From contig NZ_JAOQNG010000009.1 in assembly GCF_025961225.1 (NCBI RefSeq), forward strand, positions 91,001 through 155,000: a stretch of DNA of 64,000 nt, written 5' to 3'. The notes below the pieces were generated by a model. It did not search any database and had not been told where the DNA came from. It worked only from the letters and a program-made list of their open reading frames with translations. Of this stretch, positions 1 through 8,118 are shown one piece after another. Source of the DNA: Azospirillum canadense. GTDB lineage: Bacteria; Pseudomonadota; Alphaproteobacteria; Azospirillales; Azospirillaceae. A program made the translations under genes and the position numbers. Each line of letters starts with the position of its first letter. Position 1 is the first letter of the stretch.

Positions 1-192
1 GATGGCCTGGAGGTGATTCGTCAGCTTCGTGCCATCGCCCCCGACCTGCCCGTGGTGGTGATGACCGGGCATGAGACGTCTGGCGCGCTGGAGACGCTGA
101 GGTCCATGAAGGCGGGTGAGGTGACCGTTGTGGCGAAACCGATGCCTCTGCGGGAGGTCCTCCGCGCCGTTCAGTCCGTGCGGTCAGCCTGA
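1..192 (+). CDS. response-regulator receiver domain, C-terminal end (partial)
   Basis: The reading frame is open from base 1 and stops with TGA at 190-192, so only the last 63 codons are in the window. The fragment shows the end of a receiver (REC) fold: a VVVMTGH strand carrying the conserved Thr, and VVAKPM carrying the conserved Lys-Pro, followed by the last helix. The phospho-accepting Asp lies outside the window. The protein ends right after the receiver fold, so it is either a stand-alone receiver or the C-terminal receiver of a hybrid kinase. No output domain follows. Confidence 0.8.
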   Translation, partial: DGLEVIRQLRAIAPDLPVVVMTGHETSGALETLRSMKAGEVTVVAKPMPLREVLRAVQSVRSA

Positions 193-403
193 GTATCGAT
201 TTCCAATCACTCGGCACGTCGCGAAGGATCGGCGCCGCTTTGAAACATTGTGGCTCAATGTCGCGCCGGCCGCGCGGTGAAGGTCTCGACCGTCATCGGT
301 ATGCGGCTTGGTGCACGGAAACGGTTGCGCAGAAGGCAAAGGTTCTCCGCGATCCCGCTCTGCCGAACACGGGGCAGCCGGGACGCCGACGCTTAAGCTC
401 GCC

Positions 404-655
404 TCATGGGAACTCGCGCTCAACGCGGTACCAGTGCTCGGCATACTGCCGGCACAACTCCGCTTCGACAGCGTCGCCGCGGCGCTCGGCATCGGCGGCG
501 CGGGCAAGCCATTGGGCTTGCTTCTGCTGCGCGGAACCGCCAACCCGCGCCGGCGGTCGGGCTGGCGAATGGCCAGACCCGATCTGTGGCGGAGCGGGCT
601 GACCGAACCGCGGGCGCTTTGGTCCGCGGGCGCCTCTCGGATTGTCAAAAGGCAT
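404..655 (-). CDS. small DUF4167-like protein
   Basis: An 83-residue protein. The N-terminal half is Pro/Arg/Gly-rich and probably disordered. The C-terminal segment (about residues 44-80) reads like the alphaproteobacterial DUF4167 motif: an Ala-rich helix, a short ERRGD turn, then a Tyr-Ala-Glu-His-Trp-Tyr-Arg helix. The chosen ATG at 653-655 has GGAGA about 11 bases upstream; a TTG at 725-727 would add 24 residues. DUF4167 proteins are of unknown function. The family match is from memory, so the call is moderate. Confidence 0.5.
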   Translation of the reverse strand: MPFDNPRGARGPKRPRFGQPAPPQIGSGHSPARPPARVGGSAQQKQAQWLARAADAERRGDAVEAELCRQYAEHWYRVEREFP

Positions 656-880
656 TCTGCTCGAAGTCTCCGTGATAGCGATTACCATTCCATATGCATA
701 CATCTGAAACGCCAATGAGCGCCGCAATCACGACTTCGGAGGCCCGAGGCAGGCTGGCGTGATGGCGACCGGCAGGTGCTGCGTGCCAGATGCCGTGCCT
801 TTCCCACCAATGGAAAGCACCTATGGAGCAGTCCGTTGAGTATGGGGCCGGTCCTTTCGACCTGACCGTACTCGCGATGC

Positions 881-994
881 TCACTCCGCCGGGGGTGGCT
901 CACTGGGTTGCCGCTCGATCCGGCAGAACAGCAGGCCGTACCAGTCGAGCGCCAAAACCGCTGTGGTGGCGAAAAGTCCAGGGATCGTAATCAT
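881..994 (-). CDS. putative 37-residue membrane microprotein
   Basis: A short frame with ATG at 992-994 and a G-rich stretch about 6 bases upstream. It begins with a hydrophobic segment (residues 2-24, rich in Leu, Ala, Phe, Thr) and ends with a charged, Pro-rich tail. This is typical of a single-span membrane microprotein. It lies about 150 bases downstream of another small frame on the same strand (1139-1252), so both may share a transcript. I do not recognise it. It could be a chance frame. Confidence 0.4.
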   Translation of the reverse strand: MITIPGLFATTAVLALDWYGLLFCRIERQPSEPPPAE

Positions 995-1138
995 AAGCAC
1001 CCCCAGGTGCCGACGTCCGTCGGCGCGAGGGCGCCCTCCCTGGGACCATGTTGCGTCTGTTTGTTCGTCGTTGTGTATGAAACGCTTTGGGGAGCGACTT
1101 TGCTCCCGACGAACACCGCAAAAAAGGCGGTGGGCACT

Positions 1139-1252
1139 TCATTGCGTCACATTCTCTTTGGCCTTCGATGAGGGTTGGTTGTCGCAACAGACCCGGATCT
1201 CGCAGCCGGTCAACAGGAGCAGGGCAAGCATCAGCATCATCAAGGGGCGCAT
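1139..1252 (-). CDS. putative 37-residue lipoprotein
   Basis: ATG at 1250-1252 is preceded by GGAG at a good distance (about 7 bases). The protein starts MRPL, continues with a Met/Leu-rich hydrophobic core and reaches a clear lipobox, LLTGC, at residues 13-17. Cleavage would leave a roughly 20-residue lipopeptide starting at Cys17 with two further adjacent Cys. It resembles small bacterial lipoproteins of the entericidin size class but I see no family motif. Its strong start signal and lipobox argue that it is real. Confidence 0.5.
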   Translation of the reverse strand: MRPLMMLMLALLLLTGCEIRVCCDNQPSSKAKENVTQ

Positions 1253-1476
1253 GGGTCACTCCAGCGGCTCTGCCATGCGTTAACACCGGCAAGCCGCATC
1301 CGGCCTGACGACAAGGCGCGGTCACTGCGTGCCACGACTGGAGGGAGCGCCGATGGGAAGAGGGGCCACCGATGCTTAAGCTTTGCTGGACAGGGACGCC
1401 GCATCGCCGAGGGGTACCTCACTGATGCTCACCTACTCCTGCTTCGCATTGCACATGTGTGGCCGTTCGACGTTGT

Positions 1477-2043
1477 ATGTCTCGAAAAGTGAAAACGGTG
1501 ATGGAACGGTCGAAGAACACACGGCGCTGGTTGCCCGGCCGCCCATGGACGCAGGGCCTTCTCACGGCCGCGCCACTTGTGGCCGCGACCATGGTCGCTC
1601 CCTCGACGTGGGCGGCCAGCATCGACTGCTGGCTGCTCGACGGCGCCAAGCTGGACCAGGCGCGCGAGGAGGGTTTGTGCGGGGACGCCTTTTCCCGCAA
1701 CACAGAGCCCGGCGCCCCCCCGACCGTGCCCACATCCGGGCCGGCGACAGGTGGGACACCAACCAGTGAATCGACGCCTGTGTCGGCGGCCAGCGGAGCG
1801 TCGGTGGCGGCCCTGCCCACAGCCGCCACAAAGCCGCCCACCAGCGCTCACGCTCCGGCGAAACGCGCGCGTCACCAAGCGGCCAAACCGAAACGCCCTG
1901 CGGTCACGGCGCCGGTGACCGAATCTTCGCCAACGGGCAACTCTCCGCGCGTGCCCGCCGGCGATGCCGCCGCTGCTGCGGAGCGGCGAGCCGCGCCCGA
2001 AGAGCTTTCCCCTTTCTTGCACATGGACCACCGGGGCCACTGA
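1477..2043 (+). CDS. secreted Pro/Ala/Thr-rich protein of unknown function
   Basis: A 188-residue protein with an N-terminal signal sequence (Arg-rich start, hydrophobic stretch, then a THR-TRP-ALA-ALA like cleavage region). After it comes a short conserved-looking block with two Cys (IDCWLLDGAKLDQAREEGLC) and then a long low-complexity tail rich in Pro, Ala, Thr and Ser with a basic patch. The two Cys may form a disulfide in the periplasm. Starts at 1477 or 1501 are both possible, with no strong ribosome site at either. No family is recognised. Confidence 0.55.
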   Translation: MSRKVKTVMERSKNTRRWLPGRPWTQGLLTAAPLVAATMVAPSTWAASIDCWLLDGAKLDQAREEGLCGDAFSRNTEPGAPPTVPTSGPATGGTPTSESTPVSAASGASVAALPTAATKPPTSAHAPAKRARHQAAKPKRPAVTAPVTESSPTGNSPRVPAGDAAAAAERRAAPEELSPFLHMDHRGH

Positions 2044-2276
2044 CCGAAGGGAACCTTGGCACGCATGCTCGAATCCACGCGGCGCGGCAATGCGGCCAGC
2101 TTTCGGCATCGAACGGCCGCGGTCGTGCTTGTTCCGGCATGGTGGTGGACGGCGTGCGCGATAGAAGGTTCAATTGGACGCCCGGCCAGTGCCAACGCGA
2201 CCACGAGGTTCTCATCTTACGCCTAAAGTGGCGGCCACGCCGGGCACATCGTGGCGAAACCAATGCGACAGCTTCG

Positions 2277-2567
2277 TTAATGCGAGGACGGGCGCGTTGC
2301 CGGGTGATCGACGCGCCGATCGGGCATTGGTTGCGCGAGGTCGGCAGGGTCGAGTGCGGCGTCAGTCCGGCGCCGCACCAGTTCACAGCGGATCAGGATC
2401 GACCCCGACAGCAGCTCCCGGCACCGGGCCTCGCCGGGTTGGCGCAGGACCGCCAATTGGTTCCACCGGAGCAGAGTCTGAAGCGCGTCAGCACTCAAGG
2501 AACACAGCCACTGACGCTTGCGGGCCACATCGGTGACGTCTTGCAGATCGACACCGAATGTCGGCAT
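2277..2567 (-). CDS. hypothetical 96-residue protein
   Basis: The start is well supported: AGGAGG sits 5 bases before an ATG at 2565-2567. The product begins MPTFGVDLQDVTD, is helical in character through about residue 80 and ends with a charged, His/Arg/Pro-rich tail. There is no signal peptide or membrane segment, so it is presumably cytoplasmic. No family is recognised. Its upstream frame extends to 2843 without a better start. Confidence 0.5.
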   Translation of the reverse strand: MPTFGVDLQDVTDVARKRQWLCSLSADALQTLLRWNQLAVLRQPGEARCRELLSGSILIRCELVRRRTDAALDPADLAQPMPDRRVDHPATRPSSH

Positions 2568-3158
2568 CACCGTCCTCCTGAGGGCCCGTACGGCCGATGG
2601 TTGGTGAAGAACAGGCCAAACGGGCCTATGTTCCACCAATGCGTCCGCACAAAGGCGAGAGGGCGGGGCGAGAGGATACGCAAACGGAGGTACGCCCGGC
2701 ATTCGTGCGCACATGTTGTCCGACCATTTTTGGAGTTTCGGTAAGGGGCCATGGCGACACTCCACGAGCCGGCACATGGGCGGCTGTTCTTCAGGCTGAT
2801 GGAAGCCCGGCACAGCCCTGACGTCGGGGACTGCTGCGCGCAATTTGCAATCCCCGGTGCCCGCGGATGGCCGCGGAGGCTACGGCCCTAGTGACGGGAG
2901 CGCCGCTGCCCCGGACTGTCGCCTCGTCGGCTCGCGCGGTTCACAGTCCGGAACGCGACGACCGGTCCATGCGCTCGCGTTGGACACAGCGCCGCGTCAG
3001 GCGTCTCTAAAATCGTTCGTGTTACTGACCATCGGCCTATTGATGCGCAGAAAAAAGGCCGCTAGACAGATGTCCGCGGCCCGAGTCTAGGGAGGAAACG
3101 CCCCAAAAAGGGCATGTCGCGCAAAGCGACAACGGATCATGTGACGCTGCGCCGCACC
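2568..3158. other. no convincing gene
   Basis: Open frames here are short, overlap on both strands and lack convincing ribosome sites or domain motifs. A possible 61-residue frame on the minus strand (2567-2752) has a weak GGAG before its ATG but no recognisable features. I annotate nothing coding in this stretch. Confidence 0.4.
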
Positions 3159-3190
3159 AAATCCAGCCCTCGCGGGGCTGGATTTTGCGT
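3159..3190. terminator. intrinsic-terminator-like hairpin
   Basis: AAATCCAGCCC at 3159-3169 pairs perfectly with GGGCTGGATTT at 3175-3185 across a 5-base loop. A T run (TTTT) follows on the plus strand. On the minus strand it lies about 190 bases beyond the stop of the FAH-family gene and could end that transcript. Confidence 0.5.
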
Positions 3191-3377
3191 TTCGGGGTGC
3201 GCTGTCGCCAAAACGCCACAGCCCAGACCGCTCCCCCCGACCGGCAGAGAGTTGTGCTCACGCTTTCCTCCTACGTCTTCGTCCGATTTCCGGCCCTCCC
3301 TCCGAGACCGATGGGCTTTGCCAACTCGGAACAGGTTGCCGGCCGCCGCCCCCGCCGCGTTGCCCCCACGGTCCGCC

Positions 3378-4403
3378 TTACGTCAGCTCAAAGGCCAACT
3401 CGCCAAGCTTTTCCAGGCTGCAAGCGATTTTGTCGCCCGGCTTCAGCCAGACCTGCTGGTCCTTGGGCTTTCCGGCGATCACGCCCTGTGGCGTGCCGGT
3501 GAAGAAAATGTCGCCGGGTTTGATGGTCATCATCTTGGAGGCGAAGCTGATGAGTTGGCGGCAGTTGAAGATCATGTCGTTGGTGTTCCAGTCCTGCCGT
3601 TGCTCGCCGTTGACACGGCACTCCAGGCGCAGATTGTTGGGATCGCCAACGAGGTCGCTGGTCACCAGATACGGCCCGAGCGGTGCGAAGCCGTCGCACG
3701 ACTTGCCGATCATGTACTGCGAGGTGAGGAACTGCAGATCGCGCGCCGAGAAGTCATTGCCCGTACAATAGCCAGCCACATAGTCCAGGGCCTGCTCCTC
3801 GGAGACGTTGCTGCATTCCTTTCCGAACACAATGACCAGCTCGACCTCATAGTCGAACTTGGTGGCGGCGCCGGTTGGCAGCTTGATGGTGCCGCCATGG
3901 CAATTGAGCGCGTTGTTGTATTTGTTGAAGAGAATGGGGTTTTTGGGAATGGGGGTGTTCGTCTCCTCCGCGTGTTTGCGGTAGTTGAAGCCCATCATGA
4001 TGATCTTCTCGGGCCGGGTGACGGCGGGGGCATACTCGATGCCACGTTCCGGAACCACCGCCCGCTCGGCGGCACTGCTCGCCTTGGCCGCGTCCACCAC
4101 AGCTTTGAGCATTCCGCCCTTGCTGTTCTGCAGCAGGTCGTCGATGTCCACCGGTGCCGGCATGTTCAGCGCTTGGGCCGCCAACGTCACGTCAAGGATG
4201 CCGCGTTCCGTCTTCACGCCGAGTCCGAAGCCACCATCACGCCGCATGTTCACCAGCGTCATGCCGCGTGCCATCTCCAACGCGTGAGGGACGGGGCTTG
4301 CCGCGGCCTGTGCCGGGACGGTGGGCAGCGCCATGCCGGCGGTTGCGGTGACGGCGCCGACGGCGCCGGTGGTCTTGAGGAACGTCCGCCGATTCTGGTC
4401 CAT
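3378..4403 (-). CDS. Tat-exported fumarylacetoacetate hydrolase family protein
   Basis: A 341-residue FAH-superfamily protein, a metal-dependent fold that hydrolyses or decarboxylates acylpyruvate-type compounds. Residues 1-32 form a twin-arginine signal (NRRTFLK, hydrophobic stretch, AQAAA), so the enzyme should act in the periplasm, which is unusual for this family. The catalytic domain occupies about residues 105-340, with FDYEVELVIVFG giving the acidic metal ligands and a TGTPQGV segment near the C terminus. ATG at 4401-4403 is preceded by GGGGAGGAAACAGC. It stands alone, so substrate cannot be inferred from neighbours. Confidence 0.85.
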   Translation of the reverse strand: MDQNRRTFLKTTGAVGAVTATAGMALPTVPAQAAASPVPHALEMARGMTLVNMRRDGGFGLGVKTERGILDVTLAAQALNMPAPVDIDDLLQNSKGGMLKAVVDAAKASSAAERAVVPERGIEYAPAVTRPEKIIMMGFNYRKHAEETNTPIPKNPILFNKYNNALNCHGGTIKLPTGAATKFDYEVELVIVFGKECSNVSEEQALDYVAGYCTGNDFSARDLQFLTSQYMIGKSCDGFAPLGPYLVTSDLVGDPNNLRLECRVNGEQRQDWNTNDMIFNCRQLISFASKMMTIKPGDIFFTGTPQGVIAGKPKDQQVWLKPGDKIACSLEKLGELAFELT

Positions 4404-4777
4404 GCTGTTTCCTCCCCAGGAACTCTGTTTTGACGTTCCAAGTAGTTTGTCACCCCAACGATGGAGCGTCCAAGGGCACCAAGGGGGCATGCGGCATGCG
4501 GTAGCCCACCTGCGCCGGCCGTCTGAGCTTGAGCGGCTTCCGCTGGAGCAAGGCCGTCAAAAGCGGTTTACCCTCCATCCAGAGCGCCACATCGCTGCAC
4601 GGGGAGGCCGCTCTTCATAGGTTAGGCAAAGCGTTCCGTCGAGGTGCCGCATATAGCCCAAAGGGCAGGTTTTAAGCGGCGGCATATGGTTAATTTTTTA
4701 CTAACGCTAGGGTGGTTTGTACGCAAATGATCGGGTAGCGTCCGGCCGAGTTAATCGCTTTTGAGAGTGACTGAACG
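4404..4777. other. divergent intergenic region, no gene
   Basis: This 374-base gap separates the minus-strand FAH gene from the plus-strand regulator gene. The part next to the regulator (about 4685-4740) is AT-rich compared with its surroundings and is the natural promoter region. I see no coding frame with a ribosome site and no clear palindrome. Confidence 0.4.
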
Positions 4778-5446
4778 ATGCACCCTGTTTCCATCTTTCT
4801 GATTGACGCCAACAAGTTGTTCCGCGAAGGCATGAAGGCCCTGTTCTCCGACGGGGAGTTCCGCGTCACGAACGAGGCTGCGAACGCGGAAGGAATGCTG
4901 TCGGGCGCAGAAGGCGAAGCGCCCCAACTCATCATGCTCGATCCGGCTTCGACGCGGGACACGGTGCAGGCGGTGACGGCGCTGAAGGGCCGGTTTCCGG
5001 AAGCACGCCTGGTTCTGCTCGCCACCGAACTGGACACCACGGAGATGGCCAACGCCATCCAGGCGGGCGCCGATGCCTTCCTGATGAAGGACATCTCGCC
5101 GGCAGCGCTCGCCCAGTCGCTGCGCTTGGTGATGATGGGGGAAAAGGTATTCCCCACCCATCTGGCCGCCCTTCTGATCGCGGGCAAGGTGAACGCCAAC
5201 GCCAACGGGCCGTCCATGCCAAAGGGCCTGTCGGGGCGCGAGGTGCAACTCGTGCAGCGCCTCCTCCTGGGCGACAGCAACAAGATGATCGCCATTCACT
5301 TGAACATCACCGAGGCAACGGTGAAGGTCCATCTCAAAAGCCTGCTGCGCAAGATCAACGTCTCGAACCGCACCCAGGCGGCGATCTGGGCGCTGGAGAA
5401 TGGCTTCGGCAGCAAGGTGGAAGGGACTACCTTGGAGGTCGCCTGA
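4778..5446 (+). CDS. NarL/FixJ-type response regulator with LuxR HTH
   Basis: A 222-residue two-domain regulator. The receiver domain (about 5-118) has an acidic residue at Asp10, a phospho-acceptor candidate Asp55 (LIMLDP) and Lys104 in FLMKD. The second acidic residue of the usual N-terminal Asp-Asp pair is replaced by Ala11, and Thr/Ser of the switch is present in the ATELD region, so phosphorylation may be weak. A LuxR-type helix-turn-helix (about 148-205, SGREVQLVQRLLLGDSNK onward) follows. No kinase gene is adjacent, so it is an orphan regulator here. Confidence 0.85.
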   Translation: MHPVSIFLIDANKLFREGMKALFSDGEFRVTNEAANAEGMLSGAEGEAPQLIMLDPASTRDTVQAVTALKGRFPEARLVLLATELDTTEMANAIQAGADAFLMKDISPAALAQSLRLVMMGEKVFPTHLAALLIAGKVNANANGPSMPKGLSGREVQLVQRLLLGDSNKMIAIHLNITEATVKVHLKSLLRKINVSNRTQAAIWALENGFGSKVEGTTLEVA

Positions 5447-5658
5447 CCAATGTCGCGTGCCTCTCTGGATGAGAAGGCCGGGCTCCGGCGTGCGGGGAAA
5501 ACGTACGACAGAGCCTGACTAAGAGCACGGTCTCACACTGCTGCCGATATGAACGTCGCAGCTGAGGAGGGTCTCTCCATCACGCGGAAGAGCGTATTGC
5601 GACGAGGCGCTCCGGCTTCGAGCCAGGGGTGCGACAACCGCACCGTTTGAGGCTTTCC

Positions 5659-6018
5659 TCAGCGCTCTTGCATAGCCCGAAGGAACTCAACCAGCGTGGC
5701 TCGTTGCGCATCCGTCAGCCGGCTGATCCGCTCGGCCAACTCATCGGTCGATTGCGACAAAGCGGAGGCGCCACTCGCCGCTCCGTCTGGTCCGGTGGCG
5801 GGCTCCGTGCCTCCTGACATGAGCCAGTCCGGATCGACGTGGAAGGCGTGCGCGTAAAGCTTCGCGCGCATGGCCGTCAGCACCCGTTGCCCACTCTCGT
5901 CCAGGGGGTAGTCAGGCCAGCCAAAGGCGTCCGCAGCGGCGTGGGCGCTAGCATACCCGGCGCGCTCGCGTGCGCGCCGAAGGCGCTCGGCCGTGAGAAC
6001 ATCAGCTTGCGACGGCAT
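5659..6018 (-). CDS. XRE-like helix-turn-helix regulator
   Basis: A 119-residue cytoplasmic protein. The N-terminal 65 residues resemble the phage-type XRE fold used by many small regulators: TAERLRRARERAGYASAHAA as the first helices and a recognition segment ending in VDPDWLMSG. A Gly/Ala/Ser linker and a C-terminal helix pair (DELAERISRLTDAQRATLVEF) may mediate dimerisation. It could repress its own gene or the neighbouring hydrolase, which lies upstream on the same strand. Family assignment is by motif only. Confidence 0.6.
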   Translation of the reverse strand: MPSQADVLTAERLRRARERAGYASAHAAADAFGWPDYPLDESGQRVLTAMRAKLYAHAFHVDPDWLMSGGTEPATGPDGAASGASALSQSTDELAERISRLTDAQRATLVEFLRAMQER

Positions 6019-6072
6019 GTCGGGACATTGCCAGATGTTGGGCGTGTGGACAAAGCCGCGAAAGAGTTACCG

Positions 6073-6092
6073 TTTCCCGACCATCGGTCGGA
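6073..6092. terminator. short perfect dyad between hydrolase and XRE gene
   Basis: CCGACC and GGTCGG arms flank a 3-base centre about 50 bases past the hydrolase stop and 55 bases before the XRE start. It could be a weak terminator for the hydrolase or an operator for the XRE protein. There is no strong T run. Confidence 0.35.
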
Positions 6093-6139
6093 AGAGCGCA
6101 GGCGAGGCTTTCCGCATCGAGCGGCCTGATCACCATACG

Positions 6140-7168
6140 TTACCGACTGAGCGCCGCCAGCCACGCGTGAATGGCCGGCCAGACGATGGCGTGGGCCGAG
6201 CGGCCGACCAGGACGCCGACGTGTTGAAGCGCGACCCCTCGGTCGCCGGTGTAGTGGAGCACGTGCGCGTCGCGACCGGCGAGCACCGCGAGCGCCGAGG
6301 CTGGCGGAATGACGGTGCTGCGCGGATCCACCACGGCCAGGATCGGCATGCGAAGCCGGTCCGGCCCCACGTTGCACTCATGGATGCGGAGAAGCCCGCG
6401 AGCGAAAAGATCCTGGCGGTACAGGGCTTCCAGAATGTCTTCGAAGAGACGTGTGGGGATCGGGCACTCGTCCAGCGCCCAGCGCATTACCCGACTGTGC
6501 AGGACGGCGTCGCGCGGATCCGCGATGCTGGCCAGCCAGTCGCGCCACACCGCCGCGGCGAAGGTGTCCGGTGCGGCCGCGACGCTGATGGCGGTGAGAA
6601 AAGACCCCGGAACCGTGCCGAGCAGCGCATGCATGCCGCCGAGCGGCGGCGTGCTGGCAACCAGCGGCGCGAAAACGCCGGCTTTCGCCCCGAAGGAGAG
6701 CGGCGCCTCCAGCAGGACCAGCCGCTTCACCCGGTCCGGATGACGCGCGGCGAAGATGGCCGCCAGCGTGCCGCCCAGCGAATGGCCGGCGAGCGGTACG
6801 CGCCTCTCACCGGTTTCCGCCGCGACGGCATCAAGCGCGCGCAGGATGAGGCGGTCCGCGTAGTCCGAAAGTCCGAATTCCGCCGTCGCGGCGTCGGGTG
6901 TGGTCCACTCCACCAGGTACACGCGCCAACCGGCGGCGCGTGCATGGCGCACGGCGCTGGCGTCCGGGGCCAAGTCCCAGATGTAGGCGCGCTTGATCGG
7001 TGCGGGTACGAGCACAAGCGCAGGACCGGAAGCCGGACCGCCATAGGCGCGGATCCGGATGCCGGGTTGCGAGGACAGGACCCGGAAGGGCGCTTCGTCA
7101 GGGCCAAGGCCGGCAGCGTCCATCAGCCGGCCGCGGAACCGCCTTACGTGATCAAGGGCGTGCAACAT
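6140..7168 (-). CDS. alpha/beta hydrolase, PhaC-like
   Basis: A 342-residue alpha/beta-fold protein. It shares class III PHA synthase (PhaC) style segments such as PAPIKRAYIWDLAP (about 55-68) and YLVEWTTP (84-91), and a nucleophile elbow AGHSLGG with Ser130. True PHA synthases use Cys at that site, so this is more likely a PhaC-related hydrolase, possibly a depolymerase or esterase, than a polymerase. The ATG at 7166-7168 has GGAAG about 10 bases upstream; a GTG five codons earlier is also possible. No other PHA gene is nearby. Confidence 0.75.
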   Translation of the reverse strand: MLHALDHVRRFRGRLMDAAGLGPDEAPFRVLSSQPGIRIRAYGGPASGPALVLVPAPIKRAYIWDLAPDASAVRHARAAGWRVYLVEWTTPDAATAEFGLSDYADRLILRALDAVAAETGERRVPLAGHSLGGTLAAIFAARHPDRVKRLVLLEAPLSFGAKAGVFAPLVASTPPLGGMHALLGTVPGSFLTAISVAAAPDTFAAAVWRDWLASIADPRDAVLHSRVMRWALDECPIPTRLFEDILEALYRQDLFARGLLRIHECNVGPDRLRMPILAVVDPRSTVIPPASALAVLAGRDAHVLHYTGDRGVALQHVGVLVGRSAHAIVWPAIHAWLAALSR

Positions 7169-7480
7169 CAACGCTTCTTCCACAGCGTTCCGCGCCGGCC
7201 AGTCCGCCGTTGTGCTCCAGCGGCTTCGGTCCGGCTGCGCCAAGCAAACCGATATCCGCCGTAAACGTTGCTGGCCAGGCGGGCGTCCGGGAGATCGGCG
7301 TGGCAAGAACAATCATTTCAGTGATGACGGCACAGGCGATCCATGCCGCCGCTCGCCAAATCCGTGCTTCCGCAGCGGTGACAGAAAACGGCAAATAACG
7401 CGCCGCGGTGGAACCACAGCCCTCCGTCGAAATTTATACACATGTATGACGCGCTGATAGCGCAGAACGGGAGGGAAAAC
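7169..7480. other. divergent intergenic region, no gene
   Basis: About 310 bases between the minus-strand hydrolase and the plus-strand lipoprotein gene. It should hold both promoters. A frame on the minus strand through most of it lacks an ATG and a ribosome site, so I leave it out. Confidence 0.4.
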
Positions 7481-7999
7481 ATGATCAGACTGAACGAAGC
7501 GGTCATATCCGCCAGCCTGCTTCTGGCTCTTGCTGCGTGCGGCAGCACGGACACCTCGCGCACCGCCACCGGCGCCGGCACCGGTGCCGTGGCCGGAGCC
7601 GTGGTCGGTGGCCCGGTCGGTGCGGTGGTCGGCGGCGTCGGGGGAGCGGCGGCGGGCCACTCCATGGACGAGAGCTTGGGAACCAAGACCGACCGCCTGA
7701 CCGACCAAGCGGCGAATAAGACATCCGAGGCGGTCAACCATACCTCCGACCGCCGGGAGACGGTGGGGCGGACCTCGTCGATGCCTCCCGAGCGGGTTCG
7801 CAACGTCCAGCGGGCGCTGAACGACAACGGCAGTCAGGTCGCCGTGGACGGCCGGTGGGGCCCCGCGACGCGCAAAGCCCTGGAGGACTTCCAGCGCTCT
7901 CATGACCTGAAGCCGACCGGTCGGCTGAACGCCGAAACCCAGGCGGCGCTCAACCTGGATCAACCCCGGGCCGGCACCGGCAACTCCGGCAACCGGTAG
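7481..7999 (+). CDS. lipoprotein with glycine zipper and peptidoglycan-binding domain
   Basis: A 172-residue envelope protein. A signal sequence ends in a lipobox, LLALAAC (Cys at about residue 19). A Gly-rich zipper (about 29-58, repeated GAxxGG/VVGG) probably inserts in or lies on the membrane. After a polar linker comes a peptidoglycan_binding_1-like domain (about 108-162) with VQRALNDNG, VDGRWGPATRKALEDFQ and TGRLNAETQAAL. It likely tethers an envelope layer to the cell wall. GGGAGGG precedes the ATG at 7481. A terminator follows. Confidence 0.85.
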   Translation: MIRLNEAVISASLLLALAACGSTDTSRTATGAGTGAVAGAVVGGPVGAVVGGVGGAAAGHSMDESLGTKTDRLTDQAANKTSEAVNHTSDRRETVGRTSSMPPERVRNVQRALNDNGSQVAVDGRWGPATRKALEDFQRSHDLKPTGRLNAETQAALNLDQPRAGTGNSGNR

Positions 8000-8017
8000 A
8001 GTGGCCATCGGCCAAGG

Positions 8018-8045
8018 GCGGACCGTGGGCGTGCCCGCGGTCCGC
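8018..8045. terminator. bidirectional hairpin terminator
   Basis: GCGGACCG (8018-8025) pairs with CGGTCCGC (8038-8045), with an inner GGGC/GCCC extension. It lies between two convergent genes, 19 bases after the lipoprotein stop and about 75 bases beyond the P450 stop, so it can serve both. No long T run follows. Confidence 0.55.
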
Positions 8046-8118
8046 TCTCTGGCCGGCTGCGTGCTCCCTGTCGACACGACCGCCGAAGTTCGATGAACGC
8101 TTGGCAGACGTTTGGATA
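8046..8118. other. short convergent spacer
   Basis: Seventy bases between the hairpin and the P450 stop. Nothing beyond the terminator region is seen. Confidence 0.3.

Noticed and set aside
2139..2744. A 200-residue plus-strand frame
   Set aside because: Arg/His/Pro-rich with no ribosome site, and it overlaps a minus-strand frame with a perfect ribosome site.
3114..4433. Long plus-strand frame opposite the FAH-family gene
   Set aside because: It is the antisense shadow of a well-supported minus-strand gene; GC-rich coding DNA creates such frames.
6140..7168. PHA synthase phaC
   Set aside because: The nucleophile elbow has Ser in place of the required Cys and no PHA genes are near.
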